A stretch of DNA of 11,650 nt from Candidatus Dormiibacterota bacterium (lineage in GTDB: Bacteria > Chloroflexota > Dormibacteria > Aeolococcales > Aeolococcaceae): assembly GCA_955651875.1 (NCBI GenBank), contig CATPAP010000093.1, positions 1 to 11,650 of the forward strand, in the 5' to 3' direction. A model generated the notes under the pieces. That model was not told the origin of the DNA. It worked only from the letters and a program-made list of their open reading frames with translations, and ran no database searches. The translations under genes and the position numbers were made by a program. Shown here piece after piece: positions 1-6,236 of the stretch. The stretch's first letter is position 1. Each line of letters opens with the position of its first letter.

Positions 1-278
1 ACGTCGAAGAAGTCGCCGGACCGGACGTGGTTGTCACGGGCGTCGTTGTTGGTGTCGATCGAGGCCATCGTGATGGTCGCGCTGACCTGCGAGTCACGGG
101 GATCCTCGCCGGTGATGATCTCGCCCTCGAAGTCGCGGAAGTTCCCCCGGACCTTGCTCACCATCATGTGGCGGACGGTGAAGGAGATGTCCGAGTGGAC
201 CTGGTCGATGACCCAGCGGCCGGGGCGGTATCCGGGGAACCGGCTGCGTGCCTGGCTGAGGGTGGCTGTGGCAGTCAT
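1..278 (-). CDS. YceI-family lipid-binding-like protein, 5' part
   Basis: The N-terminal 92 residues are visible and the gene continues past the left edge. The protein shows the opening strands of the YceI fold: RWVIDQVHSDISFTVRH at residues 21-37, then KVRGNFRDFEGEI (42-54), ATITMASIDTNN (67-78) and RDNHVRSGDFFD (81-92). YceI proteins are lipocalin-like beta-barrels that bind polyisoprenoid or other amphiphilic lipids; some are secreted, but no signal peptide is visible here, so a cytoplasmic location is likely. The ATG start is supported by a GGAG ribosome binding site six bases upstream. It is transcribed divergently from the MarR gene, and two inverted repeats in the shared gap suggest control by that regulator. 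The family assignment is firm; the ligand is unknown. Confidence 0.9.
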   Translation of the reverse strand, partial: MTATATLSQARSRFPGYRPGRWVIDQVHSDISFTVRHMMVSKVRGNFRDFEGEIITGEDPRDSQVSATITMASIDTNNDARDNHVRSGDFFD

Positions 279-291
279 TTCAAGCTCCTAT

Positions 292-303
292 TTGAGTGCT
301 CAA
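292..303. promoter_or_regulatory. Candidate MarR operator 1
   Basis: This is a perfect inverted repeat, TTGAG-TG-CTCAA, between the divergent yceI-like and marR-like genes. Its size and symmetry suit a winged-helix MarR dimer. It lies just downstream of the predicted yceI-like start site, so binding there would block that transcript. Its centre is 41 bp from that of the second repeat, close to four helical turns, which would put both dimers on one DNA face. Binding by the adjacent MarR protein is inferred. Confidence 0.55.
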
Positions 304-315
304 CTGTTGCTGAGT

Positions 316-344
316 AGACTATCACCAAGAAGTTGAGAAGTCAA
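316..344 (-). promoter_or_regulatory. Probable promoter of the YceI-like gene
   Basis: On the minus strand TTGACT (344-339) is followed after 17 bp by TAGTCT (321-316). The -35 is close to consensus and the -10 is moderate. The predicted start near 309 would give a leader of roughly 30 nt containing the GGAG ribosome binding site and operator 1. Confidence 0.4.
333..344. promoter_or_regulatory. Candidate MarR operator 2 over both -35 boxes
   Basis: The inverted repeat TTGA-GAAG-TCAA shares its half-site with operator 1. It covers the probable -35 of the marR-like gene (TTGAGA, 333-338) on the plus strand and the probable -35 of the yceI-like gene (TTGACT, 344 to 339) on the minus strand. One bound dimer could therefore shut both promoters, giving autoregulation together with repression of the lipid-binding gene. 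Confidence 0.5.
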
Positions 345-366
345 ACATTTCGGGTACAATCTCCCC
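333..366 (+). promoter_or_regulatory. Promoter of the MarR gene, probably leaderless
   Basis: TTGAGA (333-338), a 16-bp spacer and TACAAT (355-360) form a good housekeeping-type promoter. The ATG at 367 follows the -10 by only six bases, so transcription should begin at or next to the start codon. No Shine-Dalgarno sequence is present, consistent with a leaderless mRNA. Confidence 0.6.
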
Positions 367-861
367 ATGGCAACCATGGCGGCCGGCGGGCTCACCGACG
401 AAGAACAGCGCACCTGGCGCAACTTCGCGCGCGCGGCCCGGCTCCTCTTCGCCCAACTCGACCGCGACCTCTCCCGCGACGCCGGGATGGTCCCGGGAGC
501 TTTCGAGCTACTGGTGATCCTCTCGGAGGCACCGAACCGAGCCCTGCGCATGAACGAGCTCGCCGAAGCGACGCTCAGCTCCCCGAGCCGCATCAGCCAC
601 GCCATCGAGCGCCTCGCCGAGCTCGGCTGGGTCGAGCGCACCACCTGTCCCAGCGACCGCCGAGGGTGGCTGGCCGTGCTGACCGACAAAGGGTATGAGG
701 CGCTGGCGGCGGCGGCACCACCTCACATCGAGCACATCCGCACCCACCTCTTCGAGGGACTCTCCGACAACGATGTCGCCGAGCTCGGGCGCATCTGCAA
801 CACCATCCTCTCGCGCCTGCCCGCGTCGGGTGCGGCCGGCGGAGGGTGCGCGGCGGAGTAG
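367..861 (+). CDS. MarR-family transcriptional regulator
   Basis: This 164-residue protein has the normal MarR length and layout: an N-terminal dimerisation helix (about 12-38), a winged helix-turn-helix (about 45-110) with recognition region LAEATLSSPSRISHAIERL, the wing signature PSDRRG with LTDKG (95-109), and a C-terminal dimerisation helix (120-150). MarR proteins are dimeric DNA-binding proteins, usually repressors released by a phenolic or lipophilic ligand or by oxidation. Cys94 sits in the wing and Cys144 in the last helix, so redox sensing is possible but unproven. The gene diverges from the yceI-like gene, and the paired inverted repeats between them make that gene and itself the likely targets. 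The start is set by the -10 box six bases upstream. Family assignment is firm; the ligand is unknown. Confidence 0.93.
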   Translation: MATMAAGGLTDEEQRTWRNFARAARLLFAQLDRDLSRDAGMVPGAFELLVILSEAPNRALRMNELAEATLSSPSRISHAIERLAELGWVERTTCPSDRRGWLAVLTDKGYEALAAAAPPHIEHIRTHLFEGLSDNDVAELGRICNTILSRLPASGAAGGGCAAE

Positions 862-910
862 CCGGCCCAACGGCGTTCGCGGACTCGCGATTGGCTGCGT
901 CGCAGTCACG

Positions 911-924
911 TATCGTCCGCGTCG
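911..924 (+). promoter_or_regulatory. Candidate leaderless -10 box of the membrane-protein gene
   Basis: TATCGT at 911-916 ends eight bases before the ATG at 925. No Shine-Dalgarno sequence is visible. No -35 box at ideal spacing is clear; the nearest, TTGGCT at 891-896, gives a short 14-bp spacer. The call rests on a geometry shared with other genes in the window. Confidence 0.35.
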
Positions 925-1602
925 ATGCCCACGGACACCGCACAGCCCGCGCCAGCTTCAACGGATCTTCCTCTCCTCGAGGCGCGCTGGCCGGCCGCCC
1001 TCGCCATCGTCGCGGCCGTCGTCCTGTACGTGCCCCTCCCCGACGTGCTCGTTCTTGGCCCCCGCTGGCCTTTTCCCGTGCTGGAGGGCGCCATCCTTGT
1101 CCCGCTGATGGTGGCCCGGCCGCACCGGCACGCCGGCGAGTCGGGAAAGGGCCGGATCGCCGCCATCGTGCTCATCTCCCTCGCCAACATCGCCAACGTG
1201 TTATCGCTCGGTCTGCTCCTCCACACGGTCATCGCGGGCGTGCACATCAGCGGGCGCACACTGATCTTCTCGGCAATCCAGATTTACCTGACCAACGTGA
1301 TCATCTTCGGGCTGTGGTACTGGGAGCTCGACGGGGGCGGCCCCGCAGCGCGGTTGGCCGCGAGGTCGCCGTACCCCGACTTCCTGTTTCCTCAGATGAA
1401 CGCCAAACACATCGCGCCCGCAGGCTGGCGTCCCACGTTCCTTGACTACCTCTACGTCTCGCTCACCAACGCCACTGCCTTCAGCCCCACCGACACCATG
1501 CCGCTGACCCGCAAGGCGAAGTCACTCATGGGCGTCCAGTGCCTGGCGTCGCTGCTCACCGTCGCGCTCGTCGCCGGGCGCGCGGTGAACATCCTCACCT
1601 GA
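925..1602 (+). CDS. Small polytopic membrane protein of unknown function
   Basis: The 225-residue protein has about five hydrophobic segments: roughly 23-43, 50-66, 78-101, 110-133 and 201-223. Before the last helix lies a conserved-looking stretch at 174-194, YLYVSLTNATAFSPTDTMPL, resembling the pore- or re-entrant-loop region seen near the C-terminus of DUF1345-type membrane proteins; I recognise the resemblance but not a specific family. A cytoplasmic or periplasmic loop at 134-170 is rich in Pro and basic residues. The N-terminal 18 residues are polar and not a signal peptide. A WYL regulator starts 4 bp after the stop, so the two are probably cotranscribed and functionally linked. Channel or transporter activity would be a guess; no transport motif is definite. 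Confidence 0.75.
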   Translation: MPTDTAQPAPASTDLPLLEARWPAALAIVAAVVLYVPLPDVLVLGPRWPFPVLEGAILVPLMVARPHRHAGESGKGRIAAIVLISLANIANVLSLGLLLHTVIAGVHISGRTLIFSAIQIYLTNVIIFGLWYWELDGGGPAARLAARSPYPDFLFPQMNAKHIAPAGWRPTFLDYLYVSLTNATAFSPTDTMPLTRKAKSLMGVQCLASLLTVALVAGRAVNILT

Positions 1603-1606
1603 CGCG

Positions 1607-2584
1607 ATGAGCCAGCGCTACGAGAGCGGCGAGAAGTTCCTGCGGGTGATCCAGCTGTTCCAGCGCCTCTCTGACACGCAGGCAGGGTTGACCACGCGCC
1701 AGCTGGCCGAGCAGCTCGAGGTGACGACCCGCACCGTGCAGCGCTACATCAGCACGCTCCGCGACAGCGCGGGCATCGACATCGAGGAGGTCGACGGCCG
1801 TTTCCGGATCGGCTCGAGAAGCCGGCTGCCCGCCATGCAGCTCGACCACTACCAGGCCACCGAGCTGCTGCTCGCAGTCCGCGCCATGCAGCAGATGCGC
1901 TCCGAGCAGGATCCGGCGCTGATCGGCGCGCTGGCGCAGCTCGCCCGCGCGCTTAGCGTGCCGGTGGTGACGCGCTACCTGCAGGGGTTGATCGCGGCCT
2001 CAGAACGCCGTCCGGCCAGCGGAGCGCGTCACCGGCTCGAGCGCGTCATCGTCGACGCGTTCGTGCGTCGACAGCGCGTCGAGGTGACCTACAGGGACGC
2101 CGAGGGTCGCGAGACCCGTCGCGTGCTCCACCCGTACTTCCTTGAACCCCGTGCTGAGAGCCGGTCGCTGTACATCTTTGCCTACGACGAGCTCTCGGCC
2201 GAGGTGCGGCCGTTCCGCCTTGACCGCGTCCAGGACGCGCGCTTGCTCACCACCAGCTTCACAGTCCCCGACGACTTCGACATCGACGCGGTGGTGAGCG
2301 GATCGTGGGGCATCTGGCAGGCGCCCGGCCAGGATGACGTCGTGCTCCGTTTCGACCGCGCCATCGCCGAGCGCGCCCGCGAAGCCCTACGGCATCGCGG
2401 GGCGGAAATCTCGGAATGCGCCAACGGTGACCTCGAGGCGCGGATGACCGTCGCCAGCGAGGTCGAGATGCGCTCGTGGGTGCTCGGCTGGGGCGCCTCC
2501 GTGGAGGTCATCGCGCCGCCGTCGTTGCGTGAGCACATCGCAGCGACGCTGCGCAGCGGCGCGACCCGCTATGGACTCCGCTGA
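1607..2584 (+). CDS. HTH-WYL transcriptional regulator
   Basis: The 325-residue protein has the standard layout of the family: an N-terminal winged HTH (about 8-68; LTTRQLAEQLEVTTRTVQRY is the helix-turn-helix), a helical linker, a WYL domain (about 142-214) and a C-terminal WCX extension (about 243-320). The WYL core reads LHPYFLEPRAESRSLYIFAYD followed by RPFRLDRVQDARLL. The name-giving W-Y-L positions are Leu188-Tyr189-Ile190 here, a conservative variant. WYL domains bind ligands such as nucleotides or nucleic acids and control the attached HTH; members regulate DNA-damage, defence and metabolic genes. The 4-bp gap after the membrane protein suggests one transcript. Its tail overlaps the convergent DUF885 gene by 16 bp. 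No nuclease or other defence gene is nearby, so a defence role is not supported. Confidence 0.9.
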   Translation: MSQRYESGEKFLRVIQLFQRLSDTQAGLTTRQLAEQLEVTTRTVQRYISTLRDSAGIDIEEVDGRFRIGSRSRLPAMQLDHYQATELLLAVRAMQQMRSEQDPALIGALAQLARALSVPVVTRYLQGLIAASERRPASGARHRLERVIVDAFVRRQRVEVTYRDAEGRETRRVLHPYFLEPRAESRSLYIFAYDELSAEVRPFRLDRVQDARLLTTSFTVPDDFDIDAVVSGSWGIWQAPGQDDVVLRFDRAIAERAREALRHRGAEISECANGDLEARMTVASEVEMRSWVLGWGASVEVIAPPSLREHIAATLRSGATRYGLR

Positions 2585-4233
2585 GTCAGCTCGTCGCGCA
2601 GCTGCCCGAGACCCATCGGTCCCAGCGCCAATGCATGCGAGTGGAAGCGCTTCAGGTCGAACGACGCACCCTGGCGCGCGCGCACCGCGGCGCGGATGTC
2701 GAGCCACTCTCTTTCGCCGACCTTGTAGGTGATTGCCTGGCCGGGCATGCCGAGATAGCGGTCGACCTCGCTGCTGACGAAAGCGGAACCGCGCGCGACG
2801 TGTCCAGCCATGAACTCGCGGGCCAGCTCGAAGGTCCAGCGCTCGCCGGGATGGAACCCCTCGCCGGCGGGGATGGCGAGCTCGAGGTGGAGTCCGATGT
2901 CGACGATCACGCGAGCGGCGCGGAAGGACGACGCGCTGAGCATTCCCAGGCGGGTGTCGGCGTGCTCATGGTAGCCGAGCTCGTCCATCAGCCGTTCTGC
3001 GTACAGCGCCCAGCCCTCGCCGTGGCCACTGTTGAACCAGAAACGTTGGAACCGGTTGAGCCTGGGCTCGGTGGTCATCACCTGCGCGTGTTGGAGGTGA
3101 TGACCGGGGACGCCTTCGTGGTATGCCGTGCTCACCTCCTCCCAGATGGGGAAGACGGTGCGGTCGCCGGCCGGATACCAGGTGCGCCCGGGTCGCGACC
3201 AGTCCTCGCTCGGCGAGGTGTAGTACATCGCCGCCGGGCCGCCCGGCGGCGCGATCATGCACTCCACCCTGCGCGCCTGCGGCGCCATGTCGAAGTGGGT
3301 GCCGTCGAGTTCCCCGATGGAACGGTCGGTGGTCTCCTGCAACCAAGCGCGGAAGCTGGTGACGCCGTGGATGGAACGTGACGGATCGTTGAGCAGCGCG
3401 CGCGCGGCCGCGTACCCACCATGGTCGACGATGCGCGCCGCGGTCTCGTCGATCTGCTGGGAGACGCGATGAAGCTCATCCCATCCCCAGGCGTACGTCT
3501 CGTCGACATCGAGGTCGAGGCCGGTATAGCCACGCGTCGCGACAACGTAGCGTTCGCGGCCGACCGCGTCCGCATCTGTCGCCGCACGGGAGTACTCGGT
3601 GAGCAGGAACTCCGCGTGCGCAGCCAACGCGGTCTGCGCTGACGCCGCCGCCCGCGCCGCCTCCTCGCGCAGGGCTGGCGGCAACTGCGGGGCTGCCTTC
3701 AGCAGGCGGGTGAAGTAGCCGTCCGCTCCCACGCCTCCCCAGGCGCGGGCCTGCGCAGCCACGACCGTGGCCTGGCGCCGCGCGGCGGGCAGACCCCGGC
3801 TCACGCCTTCGCGCAGGGTCGCCTCGATGCCTGCGATCGCGGCCGGCACCGCCTGCATCCTCCGCGCCACCGCGACCCAGTCCGGTGCGGCGGCCGTGGG
3901 CATGAGGTCGAAGGCCCGCCGGATGCGATCGAGAGGAGCTCCATGGCTGCGCAGGCGGCGGAACGGCTCACCGAGCTGATGCGCGGCGCGCTCGCTCTCG
4001 AGCGCCTCTCGCAGGACCCTCCGTGCCGAACGTTCCCTGCCATCGAGCACATCGGCCGTCTCGAGGTCACGGATGGTTCGTCCGACGAGCGCGTCGCGTG
4101 CGTCGACGCCGCCTGGCGAGCTGTCGGGAAGGCGGTCGAGGGCGCCAGCGTCACCGAGCTCGGTCCCGGTGACCGGGTCGAGCTCGATGAGCTCCGCGAC
4201 GTAGCGATCTGCGACCTCGGTGACGGTTGCCAT
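2569..4233 (-). CDS. DUF885-family zinc-peptidase-like protein
   Basis: The 554-residue product matches DUF885 (PF05960) in length and motifs. The zinc site is YHEGVPGHHLQ (371-381), an HExxPGHH form of the HExxH motif with His372, Glu373 and His378; a second acidic motif GEGWALYAE (405-413) supplies the likely third ligand Glu406. PPGGPAAMYYTSPSEDWSRP (329-348) is also typical. The N-terminal 200 residues are mostly helical. Members are putative metallo-carboxypeptidase/dipeptidase-like enzymes; no signal peptide or membrane segment is seen, so it is probably cytoplasmic. The open frame extends far upstream over the M20 gene, so the start was placed where homology-like sequence begins, MATVTEVADRYV. 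An ATG six codons earlier (4251) is equally possible, and neither has a clear ribosome binding site. It diverges from the M20 hydrolase, so both may take part in peptide breakdown. The substrate is unknown. Confidence 0.88.
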   Translation of the reverse strand: MATVTEVADRYVAELIELDPVTGTELGDAGALDRLPDSSPGGVDARDALVGRTIRDLETADVLDGRERSARRVLREALESERAAHQLGEPFRRLRSHGAPLDRIRRAFDLMPTAAAPDWVAVARRMQAVPAAIAGIEATLREGVSRGLPAARRQATVVAAQARAWGGVGADGYFTRLLKAAPQLPPALREEAARAAASAQTALAAHAEFLLTEYSRAATDADAVGRERYVVATRGYTGLDLDVDETYAWGWDELHRVSQQIDETAARIVDHGGYAAARALLNDPSRSIHGVTSFRAWLQETTDRSIGELDGTHFDMAPQARRVECMIAPPGGPAAMYYTSPSEDWSRPGRTWYPAGDRTVFPIWEEVSTAYHEGVPGHHLQHAQVMTTEPRLNRFQRFWFNSGHGEGWALYAERLMDELGYHEHADTRLGMLSASSFRAARVIVDIGLHLELAIPAGEGFHPGERWTFELAREFMAGHVARGSAFVSSEVDRYLGMPGQAITYKVGEREWLDIRAAVRARQGASFDLKRFHSHALALGPMGLGQLRDELTQRSP

Positions 4234-4337
4234 CCGTGGTGAGTGTGCCATCGCGGCGGCGCGCTCCGCGGTACGCGTGAATGCGGTCGCTGCGTGACCA
4301 CGCCACCCCTGCCGAGGCGCCGCGGCACCGGCGACCC

Positions 4338-4367
4338 GTGTCAGCCCCTCACGTGGCGCGCCACAAT
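4338..4367 (+). promoter_or_regulatory. Candidate promoter with internal palindrome, M20 gene
   Basis: GTGTCA (4338-4343), an 18-bp spacer and CACAAT (4362-4367) could form a promoter whose transcript starts about 20 nt before the GTG at 4396. A perfect 12-bp palindrome, GTGGCG/CGCCAC (4353-4364), lies between and partly over the boxes, where a repressor could block polymerase. Both boxes are imperfect, so this is tentative. Confidence 0.3.
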
Positions 4368-4395
4368 AGGGTGAGCGTCCAAGGGAGGTAGCCAC

Positions 4396-5616
4396 GTGTC
4401 CGTCGCCACCGGCTCCATCGCCGATCGCATCCAGGCCGTCCTCGCTGAGCAGCGTACCGAGTTGCGCCACGTATCGCTGGACATCCACTCCCACCCCGAG
4501 ACCGCGTTCGAGGAGACACGAGCCTGCGCGACTCTGTGCGGTCTGCTCAAATCGCAGGGATTCGAGGTGCGGCGGGACGTCTCCGGCATGCAGACGGCGT
4601 TCGTCGCCGACGGGCAGAGCGGCGAGGGCGGTCCGCGCGTGGCCTTCGTATGCGAGTACGACGCCTTGCGCGGCCTCGGCCACGCGTGCGGGCACAACCT
4701 CATCGGCACCGCGTCTGCGGCGGCCGGGATCTCACTCCTTCGCGCGCTGAGCGAGAGCGGTGTCCCCGGGCACATACGCGTGGTCGGCAGCCCAGCCGAG
4801 GAAGGCGGTGGCGGAAAGATCCCGCTCGTCAACGACGGCGTCTTCGACGACTGCGACACCGCTCTCCTCCTCCATCCCAGTGATCGGACCATGTCGGTGA
4901 TGTGGGCACTGGCCTGTACGCACTGGCACTGGGCGTTCACCGGGCGCGCCTCGCATGCGGCCGGCGATCCCGACCAGGGCATCAACGCCCTCGACGCGTT
5001 CGTGCACGCGTATACGGGGATATCCCTGTGGCGCCAGCAGCTCAAGGACGGTGCCCGCGTCCACGGCTTCATCGAGGAGGGGGGCACAGCGCCGAACATC
5101 ATCCCCGAGCGCAGCAGCGGCGAGTTCCTCACGCGCGCACGCGACGCCGCCTACCTCGACGAGATGAACACGCGCTTCGCCGCCATCTTCGAGGCAGCGG
5201 CGAGCGCCACGGGGTGCACGCTGGAGCTGACCAAGAACGAGACCTACAAGGACCTGCGCTCCAACCGAGTCCTTGCCGACCGCGGTCACCTCCACCTCGA
5301 CGAGGTCGGCCTCTCCCCGACGGTGGCGAAGCCGTGGGAGCGCGTCGGCTCGACCGACGTCGGCGACCTGTCCTATGCGTGCCCAACAATCCATCCCGAG
5401 GTGGCCATCACGGAGGAGGGGGTGTCGTGCCACACCCACGAGTTCCGCGAGGCCGCGGCGACAGAGGAGGCCCACGACGTGATGCTCCGCGGCGCTGCCG
5501 CGCTCGCCCTCACCGGAGCAGACGTGATCAGCGATTCCGCGGTCCGCGATGAGGTGCGGAGCTCGTTCGCGGCCGAGCCGTGGCGGCGTCCGGAGTGGCG
5601 CGGCTCGGGAGCCTGA
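4396..5616 (+). CDS. M20-family metal-dependent amidohydrolase/dipeptidase
   Basis: The 406-residue enzyme belongs to peptidase family M20, closest in motifs to the M20D amidohydrolases (p-aminobenzoyl-glutamate hydrolase and PM20D2-like dipeptidases). Visible motifs in order are HPETAFEE (33-40), CEYDALRGLGHACGHN (86-101), GSPAEEGGGGK (131-141), LLLHP (157-161), the lid-domain GRASHAAG (183-190), EEGGTAPNIIPERSSGEF (227-244), GSTDVGDLSY (318-327) and CHTHEF (345-350). Likely metal ligands are Cys98, His100, Glu136, His160 and His346 or His348, with Glu135 as general base. These enzymes hydrolyse amide bonds of N-acyl amino acids or dipeptides in the cytoplasm. The GTG start follows a strong GGGAGGT ribosome binding site at 4383-4389. 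It diverges from the DUF885 gene. The precise substrate cannot be read from sequence. Confidence 0.92.
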   Translation: MSVATGSIADRIQAVLAEQRTELRHVSLDIHSHPETAFEETRACATLCGLLKSQGFEVRRDVSGMQTAFVADGQSGEGGPRVAFVCEYDALRGLGHACGHNLIGTASAAAGISLLRALSESGVPGHIRVVGSPAEEGGGGKIPLVNDGVFDDCDTALLLHPSDRTMSVMWALACTHWHWAFTGRASHAAGDPDQGINALDAFVHAYTGISLWRQQLKDGARVHGFIEEGGTAPNIIPERSSGEFLTRARDAAYLDEMNTRFAAIFEAAASATGCTLELTKNETYKDLRSNRVLADRGHLHLDEVGLSPTVAKPWERVGSTDVGDLSYACPTIHPEVAITEEGVSCHTHEFREAAATEEAHDVMLRGAAALALTGADVISDSAVRDEVRSSFAAEPWRRPEWRGSGA

Positions 5617-5652
5617 GGCGCAGACGGCGGCCGGTCGCGGATGGTAATCGTC

Positions 5653-5664
5653 TACCGTTGAGCC
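5653..5664 (+). promoter_or_regulatory. Candidate leaderless -10 box of msrB
   Basis: TACCGT at 5653-5658 ends six bases before the ATG, the same distance as in the MarR gene. No Shine-Dalgarno sequence is present upstream of the start. No convincing -35 box is seen, so this rests on the -10 box and geometry. Confidence 0.4.
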
Positions 5665-6108
5665 ATGTCCGAGAAAGTCGTGAAGTCCGACCAGGAATGG
5701 CGTGAGCAGCTCACCCCCGAGGAGTATGCGGTGCTTCGCCGTGGAGCCACCGAACGAGCCAACAGCGGCCAGTACGTGCACGTCAAGGCCGCCGGTAGGT
5801 ACCTCTGCGCCGGGTGTGGTGCCGAGCTCTTCGACTCGTCCACGAAGTACGACTCCGACAGCGGCTGGCCGAGCTTCTACGCACCCGCGGATCCCGAGAT
5901 CATCGAGGAGCACCGCGACTTCAAGATGATCATCCCGCGCACCGAGGTGCGCTGCGGGCGCTGCGGCGGCCACCTCGGCCACGTCTTCCCGGACGGCCCG
6001 GACCCCACCGGCCAGCGCTACTGCATCAACTCCGCGGCGCTGCGATTCGCCAAGGCGGCCCCGGTGGGCTCGCGCGGCGAGGACGACAACACAGGCGAGG
6101 GGGCATAG
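5665..6108 (+). CDS. msrB: Peptide-methionine (R)-S-oxide reductase MsrB
   Basis: The 147-residue protein is a full-length MsrB, which reduces methionine-R-sulfoxide in proteins and repairs oxidative damage in the cytoplasm. The structural zinc is held by Cys48/Cys51 (CAGC) and Cys97/Cys100 (CGRC). SGWPSFY (66-72), GGHLGHVFPDGP (101-112) and the catalytic motif RYCINSAALRF (118-128) with Cys120 are all present. The residue before GWPSF, where many members carry the resolving cysteine (CGWPSF), is Ser66. Regeneration must therefore use direct reduction of the sulfenic acid or another thiol. The last 17 residues form a polar, acidic tail. The start codon follows a TACCGT box by six bases, suggesting a leaderless transcript. 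The downstream membrane glycosyltransferase may be cotranscribed, but a gap of about 130 bp makes this uncertain. Confidence 0.95.
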   Translation: MSEKVVKSDQEWREQLTPEEYAVLRRGATERANSGQYVHVKAAGRYLCAGCGAELFDSSTKYDSDSGWPSFYAPADPEIIEEHRDFKMIIPRTEVRCGRCGGHLGHVFPDGPDPTGQRYCINSAALRFAKAAPVGSRGEDDNTGEGA

Positions 6109-6236
6109 ACCGAGGGCACTCCGGATGGGCTCGTCGCTTTCTCGCTGACCCGGGGCCCATGACAGCAGATGCAACCCAGTCGGTCCCTGGCGGCTTACCC
6201 TGCGCGCCGGACCAGCGGCAGAGAGGGCTGAGCGCG

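Noticed and set aside
1607..2584. WYL regulator as a sign of a CRISPR or other defence locus.
   Set aside because: No repeats, nuclease, helicase or toxin gene was found nearby.
4234..4695. N-terminal extension of the DUF885 reading frame over the M20 gene.
   Set aside because: It is antisense to the well-supported M20 coding region and has no family-like sequence.
5814..6236. Upstream extension of the glycosyltransferase-like frame.
   Set aside because: It overlaps msrB in another frame and shows no membrane or family sequence; a ribosome binding site supports the start at 6237.
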